Positions 7,800-17,250 are shown, numbered from the stretch's first letter. The stretch: DNA of 64,000 nt from Saccharothrix espanaensis DSM 44229 (GCF_000328705.1 NC_019673.1:1178001-1242000); one strand, 5' to 3'. Notes: a model not told the origin generated them from the letters alone. Program-made: numbers and translations.

Positions 7800-10773
7800 C
7801 GTACTCCCTCCCCGACACCACCTCGAACGGCAGGTGCACCAGCGTCGCTCCACCCCGTTCGACCCGGAACTCGTCCAGTGCGCCCTTGAACCGGTCCGCG
7901 CCGTCCGGGCGCGCGCCCAGCTGGAAACCGTCCACGGCGAATCCGTCGCTGTAATTCAGCGAGCCCCGGATCTCCGCACGTCCCGACACCACTCCGTCCA
8001 CCGACAATTCCAGCCGGTCCCCGGTCCGGCGCAATTCGGCCCGGTGCCACTTGCCGTCACCGAACGCGGCCACCGCCGACGGGTCCTCCGCCGCCACGCC
8101 AAAAGCGCCGGCGTCGGTCTGCACCCACGCCAACAACCGGTCCTTCGACGGCTGCGCGCGCAACCACAACGCCCGTTCCGTCGCGCCGACCCCGTACGCC
8201 CACACCAACACCTGGTCCCCACCGCCGCTGTACTTGAACGACGTCGACACCGCGAAATCCGCGCCGTCCACCGGCTCGTACGGCACGACCACCGAATCGT
8301 CCACCCCGTCGAACGCCAACCCGCGTCCGACCGCACCCGCCGTGGTCGCCGCGCCACCGCGCACCGCCGCGTGGTTGCACCGCTGTGAACCGTCCGGCGT
8401 CCCGGGGCCGGCGGGCACCCGCACGACGTCGTGCGCCTGGGTGTTCTGGCCGTCGAAGCCCCACCGCAGCACCGGAACACCCGCGATGTCCAGCTTCACG
8501 TCGTCCAGCACCCCGTCCAGCACGTCCGACCCGTCCGGCTTCGACCCGACCCGCACGCCCAACGGCCCGCCGACCGACCCCGTCAACCCCGTCGCCACGG
8601 CCGGCGCTCCGCCGTCCACCGACAGCTCCACCCGATCGCCGACGCGGCGTAGCACCAGCTGGTGCCACTTGCCGTCGCCGAACGCCGCCGCGTCCGTGCC
8701 GTCCTTCACCTGCACGGCGACCTGGCCCACGTCGGTCTGCACCCAGCCGTACAGCCGGTCCGAGCCGGGCTGCGCGCGGACCCACACCGACGGCTTGCCG
8801 GCCGTCGCGCCGTACGCCCACAGCAGCGCCTGGTCCGCGCCGCCCTTGTGCTGGAACCACAGCGAGTACGTGAAGTCCCGCCCCCCGGGGTCCAGCGCGG
8901 CCAGGTACGGCACCTCGGCGCCGGGGTGCGTGCTGTCGACGTCCAACGCCGAGCCGAACTTCCCGGCGACCGGTACCCGGTGGCCGCCCAGCAGGGTGCC
9001 GTCCGCGCAGTGCCCGGTCAGGTCGTCGGTGATCGCCACCGTCGTCCGGGTGGCCGTCGCCGCGCCGTCGACCGTGACCAGCGGCAGGTCGGCGACCACC
9101 CGGCCGGCCCTGGTCAGCGTGAAGTCCTTCAGCGTCCCGGTGAACGGGTCCGCCCCGTCCAGGCGCGCGCCCAGCCGGATCCCGGTGCGGCCGCCGACCT
9201 GGCCGACCACTCCGGCGACGCCGGTCGCCGAGGTCGAGGCCGCGTCCACCGCCAGGGTCACCTGCCCGGCCTGCCGGGTCAGGGTGAGCTGGTGCCACGC
9301 GCCGTCGGCGAACGCGCCCGGCACCGACGTGGTCGCGCCGCCGCCGCTGCCCTGCACCCAGGCCACTACCTGGCCCGACTTGGCCACCCGCAGCCAGACC
9401 TGCGGCACCGAGCCGCCTTGGCCGTAGGCCCAGAACAGCGCCTGGTCGGCGGTGGAACCGTTGTGCTTGAACGAGAAGCTGACCGTGAAGTCGTCCGCGC
9501 CGACGTCCAGCGATCGCGTCCACGGCAGGTCCGCCTGCCCGACCAGACCACCGCCCACCGAGCCGCGCACGTAGGCGTCGTTGGCCTCCGGTGAGACGTC
9601 CGGCGAGGTCGGGCCGGGTGCCGGGGTCGCCGGGCCGGCGGGGTTGGTGCCGCCGGGGACCTGTGCCTGCTGGGTGGTGAAGCGGGTGAAGCGGATCTCG
9701 TCGGCGGAGAACTTCTCGCCGCCCTCGTACAGCAGGCCGATCTCGCCCGTGGTGAGTTCCGCGAGGTCCGAGTAGCCCGCGCGGCTGCCGTTGACCAGCC
9801 CGCCGGCGGTCCACGTGACGCCGTTGTCGGTCGAGTGCCGGATTCGCATCAGCTTGCGGTCCTGCGGGTCGGACGGGCCAGCGAACAGCAGGGTTCCGCT
9901 GCGCAGCGCCAGAACGCTGCCCTGCACGTCCGGCGTGGTCAGCGTGGGGATGGCGGTCGACGCGGAGACCGACGCGCCGCCGTCCTTGCTGATCGCGCGG
10001 GTCCGGTGGTGGCCGGTGGCGATGTGGTTGCGGCCGGCCACGTAGACGTCGCCGTTGGGCAGTTCGGCCACCGACATCTCGCCGGGGTTGAGCTTGCCCT
10101 CGACCAGCGAGTCCGGGGTGGTGCTCGCGTGCCAGGTGTCGCCGTGGTCGGTGCTGTAGAGGACGCCGGCGTAGACGTGCCCGTCGACGCCCTGGTGCGC
10201 GCCGACGACGAGGTTGCCGTTGCGCAGCTGCACGCCGTGCGACGGTCCGGTGGCGAACCAGCCCCGGGTGGAACCGGCGAACGACGCCGGGATCTGCCGG
10301 GACGTCGACCAGGTCAGGCCGTCGTCGTCGCTGTGCTGCACCCACGGGAGCCGCTCGCCGCCCGGCACGGCCGGGTTCGAGGTCGACAGCAGGAACACCC
10401 GGCCGGTCTGCGCGTCGACCACGGGGGCCGGGTTGCCGCGCGTGTACGGGGCGAACGGGTTGTCGCCGAAGCCGCGCAGCACGACGCGCGTCGGGCTCCA
10501 GGTGCGGCCGTCGTTGGTGGATCGGCGCACGACCAGGTCGATGTCGCCGCGGTCGGCGCACGACGGCGACCGCCGGCCCTCGGCGAACGCCAGCAGCGCG
10601 CCGCTCGCGGTGCGGACCAGCGCGGGGATCCGGTAGCAGCCGTAACCGCCGGTCCCGGATTTGAACAGCACGTGCTCCACACCGATGCTGGACGTGGAGG
10701 GCGCCACCCCGCTCGCGGCGGCCACGGAGGAGCCGGCGAGCAGGAGGGCCAGGACGGTGACGAGGAGTCTCAC
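7789..10773 (-). CDS. secreted exo-sialidase (GH33-like) with three LamG-like domains
   Basis: 994 residues with a signal peptide (LLVTVLALLLAGSSVAAA). The catalytic six-bladed propeller (about 30-385) has the YRIPAL motif carrying the first catalytic Arg, Asp boxes of the S-x-D-x-G-x-T-W type (STNDGRTW, SDDDGLTW, STDHGDTW, STDNGVTW), a GYSDL segment fitting the nucleophile Tyr, and a YEGG segment. A Pro/Thr linker follows, then three tandem LamG/concanavalin-like modules (about 400-575, 580-775 and 785-990), each with an F-x-x-x-G-x-W-H-x-L/A motif. The product should release terminal sialic acids from external glycoconjugates while the modules bind glycans. The GTG start has TAGCCT 6 nt upstream and no Shine-Dalgarno. 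It is divergent from the SARP gene. Confidence 0.92.
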   Translation of the reverse strand: MRLLVTVLALLLAGSSVAAASGVAPSTSSIGVEHVLFKSGTGGYGCYRIPALVRTASGALLAFAEGRRSPSCADRGDIDLVVRRSTNDGRTWSPTRVVLRGFGDNPFAPYTRGNPAPVVDAQTGRVFLLSTSNPAVPGGERLPWVQHSDDDGLTWSTSRQIPASFAGSTRGWFATGPSHGVQLRNGNLVVGAHQGVDGHVYAGVLYSTDHGDTWHASTTPDSLVEGKLNPGEMSVAELPNGDVYVAGRNHIATGHHRTRAISKDGGASVSASTAIPTLTTPDVQGSVLALRSGTLLFAGPSDPQDRKLMRIRHSTDNGVTWTAGGLVNGSRAGYSDLAELTTGEIGLLYEGGEKFSADEIRFTRFTTQQAQVPGGTNPAGPATPAPGPTSPDVSPEANDAYVRGSVGGGLVGQADLPWTRSLDVGADDFTVSFSFKHNGSTADQALFWAYGQGGSVPQVWLRVAKSGQVVAWVQGSGGGATTSVPGAFADGAWHQLTLTRQAGQVTLAVDAASTSATGVAGVVGQVGGRTGIRLGARLDGADPFTGTLKDFTLTRAGRVVADLPLVTVDGAATATRTTVAITDDLTGHCADGTLLGGHRVPVAGKFGSALDVDSTHPGAEVPYLAALDPGGRDFTYSLWFQHKGGADQALLWAYGATAGKPSVWVRAQPGSDRLYGWVQTDVGQVAVQVKDGTDAAAFGDGKWHQLVLRRVGDRVELSVDGGAPAVATGLTGSVGGPLGVRVGSKPDGSDVLDGVLDDVKLDIAGVPVLRWGFDGQNTQAHDVVRVPAGPGTPDGSQRCNHAAVRGGAATTAGAVGRGLAFDGVDDSVVVPYEPVDGADFAVSTSFKYSGGGDQVLVWAYGVGATERALWLRAQPSKDRLLAWVQTDAGAFGVAAEDPSAVAAFGDGKWHRAELRRTGDRLELSVDGVVSGRAEIRGSLNYSDGFAVDGFQLGARPDGADRFKGALDEFRVERGGATLVHLPFEVVSGREYVRG

Positions 10774-10779
10774 CCCGGC

Positions 10780-10785
10780 AGGCTA
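10780..10785 (-). promoter_or_regulatory. putative leaderless -10 hexamer of the sialidase gene
   Basis: TAGCCT on the minus strand, 6 nt before the GTG at 10773. Confidence 0.5.
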
Positions 10786-10824
10786 GGAACCGCGGCTTGC
10801 GTTCCACTTCCGTCCGACTTCCCC

Positions 10825-10848
10825 GGTCCGCGACGGGAAGCGCGGACC
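10825..10848. promoter_or_regulatory. inverted repeat in the sialidase/SARP intergenic region
   Basis: GGTCCGCG and CGCGGACC, a perfect 8-bp pair with an 8-nt spacer, lie about 50 bp upstream of the sialidase start. Candidate operator; the binding protein is unknown. Confidence 0.4.
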
Positions 10849-10998
10849 AGTGCGTTCTCCGGAAATCCCGGCCGGTGGGGGAGCACCCACCGGGATTGCC
10901 GAACCCCTCGCGAAGACGGGACTGTGGGGTAGCCCGTCCGGGACGTCACCGGTCTGCCGTCATGCCGACCACCCTGCTCCGACGCTCCCGCGCCGACC

Positions 10999-11004
10999 TA
11001 GGAT
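10999..11004 (+). promoter_or_regulatory. putative -10 hexamer of the SARP gene
   Basis: TAGGAT lies 33 nt before the GTG at 11038. The short leader carries an AAGGGGG ribosome-binding site. Confidence 0.4.
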
Positions 11005-11037
11005 GAATCTTGAACCAGCACGTCAAGGGGGTGCGGC

Positions 11038-13662
11038 GTGGAGTTCGGGCTGCTCGGGCCGGTCGAGGCGCGCGAGGGCGGCCGGCCGGTCGACGTCGGG
11101 CACGCCCGGCAGCGGGCGGTGCTCGCGGCGCTGCTGCTGGAGGACGGCCGGCCGGTGTCGGTGGACCGGCTGGTCGACCGGGTCTGGGGCGAGCGGCCGC
11201 CGCTGCGCGCGCGGGACACCCTCTACGGGTACGTCTCCAAGCTGCGCGCCCGGATCCCGATCGAACGCCGGCCCGCCGGGTACGTGCTGGCGACCCAAGC
11301 CACCGACCTGCACGAGTTCCGCGAGCTGGTCCGGCAGGCCCGGTCCGCGCCCGCCGCGCAGGCCGCGCCGCGCTACGACCGGGCGCTGGGGTTGTGGCGC
11401 GGCGAGGCGCTGGCGGGGCTGGACTCACCCTGGTTCGCGGCCACCCGGGACGCGCTGCGGGCCGAGCGCAAAGCCGTCGAACTGGACCGCAACGACGTGG
11501 TGCTCGACCTCGGCGGGCACGTCGCCCTGCTGCCGGAGCTGCTGGCGCGCGGCCAGGACGACCCGGTCGACGAACGGCTCGCCGCGCAGGTGATCACCGC
11601 GCTGCACCGGGCCGGGCGCACGTCCGAGGCGCTCCAGCACTACGAGCACCTGCGCCGGTCGCTGGCCGAGGAGCTCGGCGCGGACCCCGGCCCGGCGCTG
11701 CGGGACCTGCACCGGGAGCTGCTCGGGCCGGAACCGGCCGTGCCGCGCCAACTGCCCGCGCCGCAACGCTGGTTCACCGGGCGGGAGCGCGAGATCCGGG
11801 AGCTCACCGACACCGGGTCGACGGTGGTGATCACCGCCATCGGCGGCGCGGGCGGGATCGGCAAGACCGCGCTGGCCCTGCACTGGGCGCACCTGCACGT
11901 CGAGGACTTCCCGGACGGGCAGCTCTACGTGAACCTGCGCGGGTTCGACCCGGCCGGCGAACCGGTCGCGCCCGGCGCGGCGCTGCGCGGGTTCCTCGGC
12001 GCGCTGGGGGTGCAGGACCCGCCGCAGGACCTCGACGCGCAGGCCGCGCTGTACCGGAGCCTGGTGGCGGACAAGCGGTTGCTCGTCGTGCTGGACAACG
12101 CCCGGGACAGCGCGCAGGTCGCGCCGCTGCTGCCGGGCGGGCCGCGCTGCACGGCGTTGATCACCAGCCGCCGGCAGCTGCTGGGCGTGATCACCGAGCA
12201 CGGCGCGAAGTCCGTGTCGTTGGCCGTGCTGGACGAGCCGGCGGCGCGGGCGCTGCTCACCTCGCGGCTCGGTGACCGGGTGGCGGCCGAACCGGACGTG
12301 GTGCGGGCGCTGCTGGAGCTGTGCGGCGGGCTGCCGCTGGCGTTGAGCATCGTGGCGGCCCGCGCGGTGACCCGGCCTGACCTGCCGCTGGCGGTGCTGG
12401 CCGAAGAACTCGCGGAGAACCGGCTGGACGCGTTGGACGACCTGAGTTCCAGCCTCCGCACGGTGTTCGCGTGCTCGTTACGGGTGCTGTCCGCCGACGC
12501 GGTCGGGCTGTTCGGGCTGCTGGGCCTGACGGTGGCGGCGGAGCTGAGCCTGCGCTCGGTCGCCGCGCTGGCCGGGCTGCCGGTCGCGCGGACCCGGGCG
12601 TTGGCACGGGAGCTGGAGTCCGCGCACCTCGTGCAGCAGCACGTGCCCGGCCGGTACCGGCTGCACGACCTGGTGCGCCTGTACGCGGCGGAGGTCGCGC
12701 CGGCCGACGACGTGCCGCTGCGGCGGTTCGTCGGGTACTTCGCGGCCACCGCGTACGCCGGTGACCGGCTGATCGAACCGCACCGGCCGCCCGTGGACCC
12801 GCCGGCGGGCGAACCGGTCGCGCTGCCGGACGTCCCGGCGGCGATGGCGTGGTTCGACGGCGAGTACGAGTCGTTGCTGGCGGCGCAGCGGCAGGCCGTC
12901 GGGCGGCGGTGGCACGACCTGGTGTGGGTGCTGGCGTGGGCGTTGACGAACTACCACCTGCGGCGCGGGCACGCGGCCGAGGACCTGGCGGTGTGGCGGG
13001 AGGCGCTGCCGGCCGCCGAGGCGCTGGCGGACGTGCCCAAGCAGGTCGCGGCGCACAAGTTCGTCGGGATGGCGCTGGTCGACGTCGGGGTGTACCCGGA
13101 AGGGCTGGCGCACCTGGGGCGGGCGCTGGACCTCGTAGACGACGACTACGACCGGGCCGGCGCGCACCGGGCGATGGCGTGGGGGCTGGAGCGGCAGGGC
13201 GACCTCGCCGGGGCGCTGGCGCACGCGGACGCGCAACTAACCCTGTTCCGCACCTTGGGGATCCCGGTCCGGGTCGCGGAGGCGCTCAACGACGTCGGGT
13301 ACCGGGCGGCGAAGCTCGGCGACCACGCGCGCGCCGAGGCGTGCTGCGGGGAGGCGTTGGCGCTCAACCGGGAGCTGGGGCACCGCGACGGCGAGGCGGC
13401 CACGTCGGACAGCCTCGGCTTCATCGCGTTCCGGCACGGGCGCGCGGACGACGCGGTGCGGCACTACCGGTACGCGCTGGACCTGTACCGGGAGCTGGAC
13501 AACTCCTACGAGGAGGCGAGCGTGCTGCGCCACCTCGGCGACGTCCACGCCGACCTCGGTCAGCCGGACGACGCCCGCGCGTGCCGGCGGGCGGCGTTGA
13601 CGTTGTTCGAGGCGCAGGGACGGGTGGAGGACGCGGCCGAGATCGCCCACCTCATCGGCTGA
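11038..13662 (+). CDS. SARP/AfsR-family transcriptional regulator (OmpR-type DBD, BTAD, NB-ARC, TPR)
   Basis: 874 residues. An OmpR-like winged-helix domain (about 1-90, opening MEFGLLGPVEAREGG) is followed by the bacterial transcriptional activation domain (about 95-235), an NB-ARC ATPase (about 245-540; P-loop GGAGGIGKTAL, Walker B region LLVVLDNARD) and C-terminal TPR repeats (about 600-870). This is the AfsR architecture, a signal-integrating activator of secondary metabolism or morphological genes. The GTG start is preceded by AAGGGGG. It sits alone between the divergent sialidase and a convergent glycosyltransferase unit, with no biosynthetic cluster visible, so its targets cannot be read from context. 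Confidence 0.93.
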   Translation: MEFGLLGPVEAREGGRPVDVGHARQRAVLAALLLEDGRPVSVDRLVDRVWGERPPLRARDTLYGYVSKLRARIPIERRPAGYVLATQATDLHEFRELVRQARSAPAAQAAPRYDRALGLWRGEALAGLDSPWFAATRDALRAERKAVELDRNDVVLDLGGHVALLPELLARGQDDPVDERLAAQVITALHRAGRTSEALQHYEHLRRSLAEELGADPGPALRDLHRELLGPEPAVPRQLPAPQRWFTGREREIRELTDTGSTVVITAIGGAGGIGKTALALHWAHLHVEDFPDGQLYVNLRGFDPAGEPVAPGAALRGFLGALGVQDPPQDLDAQAALYRSLVADKRLLVVLDNARDSAQVAPLLPGGPRCTALITSRRQLLGVITEHGAKSVSLAVLDEPAARALLTSRLGDRVAAEPDVVRALLELCGGLPLALSIVAARAVTRPDLPLAVLAEELAENRLDALDDLSSSLRTVFACSLRVLSADAVGLFGLLGLTVAAELSLRSVAALAGLPVARTRALARELESAHLVQQHVPGRYRLHDLVRLYAAEVAPADDVPLRRFVGYFAATAYAGDRLIEPHRPPVDPPAGEPVALPDVPAAMAWFDGEYESLLAAQRQAVGRRWHDLVWVLAWALTNYHLRRGHAAEDLAVWREALPAAEALADVPKQVAAHKFVGMALVDVGVYPEGLAHLGRALDLVDDDYDRAGAHRAMAWGLERQGDLAGALAHADAQLTLFRTLGIPVRVAEALNDVGYRAAKLGDHARAEACCGEALALNRELGHRDGEAATSDSLGFIAFRHGRADDAVRHYRYALDLYRELDNSYEEASVLRHLGDVHADLGQPDDARACRRAALTLFEAQGRVEDAAEIAHLIG

Positions 13663-13787
13663 CCGGGGCGCGGGTCGTGACCGTGCCGCTCGCCGACGCC
13701 GAGGTGACAGCCCTGTTCGCACCCGCGCGTGAAATACCCGTCGATGAGATACCCCGTTGATCGGATAGCCAGTCGACGGTGTGGGCG

Positions 13788-13822
13788 GCCGAGGCCCGGC
13801 CCACGGTGGGCGGAGCCTCGGC
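13788..13822. terminator. nested-stem terminator between convergent units
   Basis: GCCGAGGC pairs with GCCTCGGC (8 bp), enclosing an inner GCCCAC/GTGGGC stem. It lies just after the SARP gene and before the end of the small exported gene. Confidence 0.55.
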
Positions 13823-13828
13823 GCACTT

Positions 13829-14083
13829 TCACTCCGTTACAGATTGTGCTTCTTGACGTGTGATCTGCTGTCTTGCCTGGTCAACCGCAGGCGACACCGG
13901 CGTGGAGTCGGTGATGACGGTCAGGCCGGGCTCGGCTGGAACCGGTGCGGCGGCCTGGTCGGCGACCGCGCTCGACATGGGGGCGAATACCGCGCTCAGG
14001 ACGAGCGCGGCGACCGCCGCGATCAATTTCCATGAAAGAATGATTCGGAGGCGACCGCGTTCTCCCGTCCACTCGATCGGCAC
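13829..14083 (-). CDS. small exported protein of unknown function
   Basis: 84 residues from a GTG 8 nt after the glycosyltransferase stop. The N-terminus is basic (about 18 residues), then a hydrophobic stretch LIAAVAALVLSAVFA leads to a good signal peptidase site after SSAVA. The mature part is only about 40 residues, Pro/Val-rich then Gln/Glu-rich, ending QEAQSVTE, with no cysteines. No clear ribosome-binding site is seen, so translation is probably coupled to the glycosyltransferase gene. I do not recognise a family. The clean signal peptide argues for a real gene; the exact start is uncertain. Confidence 0.5.
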   Translation of the reverse strand: MPIEWTGERGRLRIILSWKLIAAVAALVLSAVFAPMSSAVADQAAAPVPAEPGLTVITDSTPVSPAVDQARQQITRQEAQSVTE

Positions 14084-14091
14084 AACTTGGA

Positions 14092-15285
14092 CTATGTGCC
14101 GGAAACGTCTGCGCCTTTTGCCTCGGAGGTGTCGGACGGGGAAATTCTCACGGCCGCACCGTCGGCCGGTCGACCGAGCCGGACGAGCAGGTCGGCGGCG
14201 TGACCAGGGCCCGGGAGTGCGGCGAGTTCGGCGCGCAGGCGTTCGGCGGCGAGCCGGTGGGCGGGCTCCGCGAGCAGGCGCGACACCGCTTTCCCGACCT
14301 GTTCGGGAGTCGCGGTGACGGCGTCGAGGGCGAGGCCCGCGCCCAGCGCCACGCACCGCTCGGCGTTCGTGAGCTGGTCCGCGCCGAGCGGGATGACCAG
14401 GTGGGGGAGGCCGTGGGTCAGCGCGCCCATCACGGTGCCCGAGCCGCCGTGCGAGACGACCGCGGTGCAGCGGGCCAGCACCTCGTCCTGCGGCACGTAC
14501 CGCTCCACCCGGATGTGCGCGGGCTGCGGCCCGAACACGGCCGGGTCGATCTCGCGGCCCACGGTCACCAGGACGTCGGCCGGCACCTCGCGCAGTCCGG
14601 CGAGCACCCGTTCGAACAGGTCGCCGGACTCCAGGCCGAACTCGGTGCCCAGCGTGAAGTAGACGAGCGGCTCCGCCGGCCGGGCGACGGCGGGCAGCGG
14701 CGGGCGGACGGCGTGCTCGGTGTCGTGCCGCCACGTGTCCGGCGCGCGGAAGCCGGGCGGGAACGGGGACAGCACCAGGTGGCGGCCCGGCGCGGTCAGC
14801 TCCGGGTCGGCCGGCAGGCCGCACTCCCGTCGGATCTCGGCCAGCGGTTCGCCGACCACGTCCGGGCGGATCAGGCCGCCGGCGGCGGTCACCAGGACGA
14901 TCGCCCACGGGATCCCGCGCTCCTCGGCGGCGATCATGGCCGCGAAGTCGAACTCGTCGCACACCACCACGTCCGGCCGCCGGTCCGCCACCAGCGGCCG
15001 CACGAGCGGGAGCCGCGCGCGGGTCGCCTTCCGGGCGAAGTTCTCGCGCACCTCCCACTCGCACAGCTCCGGTGACGGCGGTATCAGCGGCTTGCGCTCG
15101 CGCGGGGACCGGTCGGCCGGCGGCCCCAGCCGGTGGAAGGCGTAGCCGGCCCGCTCGACCAGGCCGCCCAACGAGTCCGACGCGGCCCACAGGACGCTGT
15201 GGCCGGCGTCGGCGACCGCGCGCGAGATCGGCAGCAGCGGGTTGAGGTGGCCGGGCCCGCCGACGCAGGTGAACAGGTAGCGCAC
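14092..15285 (-). CDS. GT1-family (MGT/UGT-like) glycosyltransferase
   Basis: 397 residues. It opens VRYLFTCVGGPGHLNPLLPI, the acceptor-domain N-terminus of GT-B enzymes such as macrolide and steroid glycosyltransferases. The C-terminal donor-binding signature includes HGGSGTVMGALTHGLPHLVIP and GADQLTNAERC. These enzymes transfer a sugar from an NDP-sugar to a small lipophilic acceptor in the cytosol. The acceptor cannot be deduced; no polyketide or peptide genes are nearby. It is followed 8 nt later by the small exported gene and is divergent from a ricin-type lectin. A perfect 20-bp palindrome lies 15 bp upstream of its start. Confidence 0.9.
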   Translation of the reverse strand: MRYLFTCVGGPGHLNPLLPISRAVADAGHSVLWAASDSLGGLVERAGYAFHRLGPPADRSPRERKPLIPPSPELCEWEVRENFARKATRARLPLVRPLVADRRPDVVVCDEFDFAAMIAAEERGIPWAIVLVTAAGGLIRPDVVGEPLAEIRRECGLPADPELTAPGRHLVLSPFPPGFRAPDTWRHDTEHAVRPPLPAVARPAEPLVYFTLGTEFGLESGDLFERVLAGLREVPADVLVTVGREIDPAVFGPQPAHIRVERYVPQDEVLARCTAVVSHGGSGTVMGALTHGLPHLVIPLGADQLTNAERCVALGAGLALDAVTATPEQVGKAVSRLLAEPAHRLAAERLRAELAALPGPGHAADLLVRLGRPADGAAVRISPSDTSEAKGADVSGT

Positions 15286-15299
15286 GGCGCCACCCTGCC

Positions 15300-15319
15300 G
15301 GCCCGGACCGGTCCGGGCC
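15300..15319. promoter_or_regulatory. perfect 20-bp palindrome, candidate operator
   Basis: GGCCCGGACCGGTCCGGGCC is fully self-complementary and lies in the promoter region of the glycosyltransferase, facing the lectin gene. Confidence 0.5.
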
Positions 15320-15433
15320 ACCCGATTCCCCGCCGGCCAGGGCCGTTCACGATCCGCGACAGACCGGTGTGAGGTCCCGCCGCCAGGGTCTGCGTCGTGC
15401 GGGACGAGCCGCACCTGGTGAATGGGGGAACGG

Positions 15434-15886
15434 ATGAGGTTCGGACGTATCGCGGGGGTGTTCGTCGCCGTGGTGCTCGGCCTGGTGGCGATGGCCCCGG
15501 CCGCGTCGGCGGTCCCGGACGGCACGGTGCTGGACCAGTGGCGCTGGCAGAGCTGGGCGACCGGCGGGTACCTGGACCACAACCCGGCCGACGGGGTGCA
15601 CACCCGCGCCGAGAACCGCGGTCCCCACCAGTGGTGGGAGGTGACCAGGTACAGCGACGGGACGCTGCGGTTCATGAACGTCGCGACGAAGATGTGCCTG
15701 GACAACAGCGAGCACGGCGTGCGCGGCTTCGGGTGCAACGACGGCCCGTGGCAGCGCTGGCGAACGGGGTCGTGGGGCACCACGTACGAACTCGTGAGCA
15801 TGTGGAACAACCACTGCTTGGACAACAGCCACGAAGGTGTTCGCACGATGGGCTGCAACGGCCTGGCGTACCAGCGCTGGAGGTAG
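15434..15886 (+). CDS. secreted ricin B-type lectin-like protein
   Basis: 150 residues from the ATG at 15434, which has GGGGGAA at good spacing; an in-frame ATG 12 nt upstream is less likely. The signal peptide GVFVAVVLGLVAMAPAASA is followed by a single beta-trefoil-like module with repeated CLDN and G-C-N-x-x-x-x-Q-R-W units (MCLDNSEHGVRGFGCNDG, HCLDNSHEGVRTMGCNG), the QxW hallmark of ricin B lectins. It probably binds sugars outside the cell. No catalytic domain is attached, which is unusual for this module in actinomycetes but not rare. Confidence 0.85.
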   Translation: MRFGRIAGVFVAVVLGLVAMAPAASAVPDGTVLDQWRWQSWATGGYLDHNPADGVHTRAENRGPHQWWEVTRYSDGTLRFMNVATKMCLDNSEHGVRGFGCNDGPWQRWRTGSWGTTYELVSMWNNHCLDNSHEGVRTMGCNGLAYQRWR

Positions 15887-15898
15887 CCGCCCGCCGGT

Positions 15899-15949
15899 GG
15901 GACGGCCCCGCTGCCCGGTCACCGCGAGACCGGGCGGCGGGGCCGTCCC
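15899..15949. terminator. bidirectional terminator hairpin
   Basis: A 20-nt arm (15899-15918) pairs with 15930-15949 with one mismatch around an 11-nt loop. It lies between the lectin gene and the convergent MFS gene and overlaps the last codons of the latter. Confidence 0.7.
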
Positions 15950-17244
15950 GTCGCGAGCACGGCCGTGCCGACGACCGCCAGGGCGCCCAGGACGGCGACG
16001 CCGACCCGGAACCCGGTCGACCCGTTGCCCGCCAGGCCCGCCACCAGGGCCGCGACCGCCGGGCCGACGGTCGTGCCGAGCATCCGGGCGGTGCCGCTGA
16101 TGCCGCCCACCGCGCCTTCCATGCCCGCCGGGGCGACCGACATCAGCAGGGTGTTGATCGCCGCGTTGAACAGGCCCTGCCCGACGCCGATCACGGCCAG
16201 CCGCCAGACCAGGCCCCACATGTCGTCGACCGGCAGCAGCAGGGTCGCCATCCCGGCCACGGTGACCACCGCGCCGACCACCCCGACCAGCCACGGGCCG
16301 TGGCGGTCGGCCAGGTTGCCGCCGATGGAGGCCAGTGCGGCGACCCCGCCCACGAACACCAGCAGCGCCAGGCCGACGTCCTCCGGGCTGCCGCCCAGCA
16401 CGTCGGACACGAAGTACGGCACCAGGAAGAACATCAGCCCGCCCAGGGCCGCGAACAGCAGCAGCGTCACCAGCGGCCGGGCGAAGCGGGCTTGCCGGAC
16501 CAGCGTCAGCACCGGTCGGGACGCGGGCAGCCGGCCCCACAGCACGGCCAGCGCCACGGCCACCAGCGCCACCCACGGCCGGTCCTCGAACGCCAGCAGC
16601 ACGGCCGTGATCGCGCCGCCCAGCAGCACCGCCTCCAGCAGCAGACCGCGATCCGGCAGCGGCAGCCCGCGCCCGTCGCCGCGCACCGTCCGCAGCACCA
16701 GCAACACCACCGCGACCAGCAGCGGCATCTTCAGCAGGAACACCGCGCGCCACCCGAACGCCCCCGCGACCAGCCCGCCCAGCGGCGCACCGGCCAGCCC
16801 GCCGACGGTCATGATCGTCATCACGTACCCGACGGCCCGCCCGCGCTGCTCCGGCGCGACCGCCGCCACCACGATCGGCATGTACCCGGCGAGCACCAGC
16901 GACCCGGCCACGCCCTGCAGCACCCGGCCCAGCACCAGCACCCAGAACGAGGGCGCGACGGCCGTCAGCACGCTCGCCAGCCCGACCCCGGTCAACGCGA
17001 GCAGGAACGCCGACCGCACGTCGACGCGGTCCACCCACCGGCCGGCCGGGATCGCGATGGCCGCCATCGGCAGCGTGTAGGCCAGCAGCACCCAGGCCGC
17101 GGCGGACGGGCCGACGTCCAGCTCCGCGCCCATGCTCGGGAGGGCGACGGCGGCGACGGTCATCTCCGTGGTGACCGCCAGCATCGCCATCGCGAGCGCT
17201 ACAACCGGTGCCCATCGCGTCTTGACCTGCGTGTCCTGTGTCAT
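15919..17244 (-). CDS. MFS exporter (DHA2/drug-resistance type)
   Basis: 441 residues, almost entirely membrane helices (12-14 predicted by eye). The N-terminus has VALPSMGAELDVGPSAAAWV, a pattern typical of EmrB/QacA-type proton-driven drug exporters, then RVLQGVAG (motif C region) and PEQRGRAVG (motif A-like loop). It should export a hydrophobic toxic compound. The gene is divergent from an FMN reductase/quinone oxidoreductase pair; both sides have leaderless-type -10 boxes around a shared palindrome, suggesting a common repressor that responds to a drug or quinone. Confidence 0.92.
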   Translation of the reverse strand: MTQDTQVKTRWAPVVALAMAMLAVTTEMTVAAVALPSMGAELDVGPSAAAWVLLAYTLPMAAIAIPAGRWVDRVDVRSAFLLALTGVGLASVLTAVAPSFWVLVLGRVLQGVAGSLVLAGYMPIVVAAVAPEQRGRAVGYVMTIMTVGGLAGAPLGGLVAGAFGWRAVFLLKMPLLVAVVLLVLRTVRGDGRGLPLPDRGLLLEAVLLGGAITAVLLAFEDRPWVALVAVALAVLWGRLPASRPVLTLVRQARFARPLVTLLLFAALGGLMFFLVPYFVSDVLGGSPEDVGLALLVFVGGVAALASIGGNLADRHGPWLVGVVGAVVTVAGMATLLLPVDDMWGLVWRLAVIGVGQGLFNAAINTLLMSVAPAGMEGAVGGISGTARMLGTTVGPAVAALVAGLAGNGSTGFRVGVAVLGALAVVGTAVLATGRPRRPVSR

Positions 17245-17250
17245 GACCTG

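Noticed and set aside
7578..10773. Long plus-strand ORFs antisense to the sialidase
   Set aside because: They are shadow frames; the minus-strand frame has the signal peptide, Asp boxes and LamG-like modules.
15422..15433. Four-codon longer start for the ricin-type lectin (ATG at 15422)
   Set aside because: The GGGGGAA site lies between the two ATGs and fits only the start at 15434.
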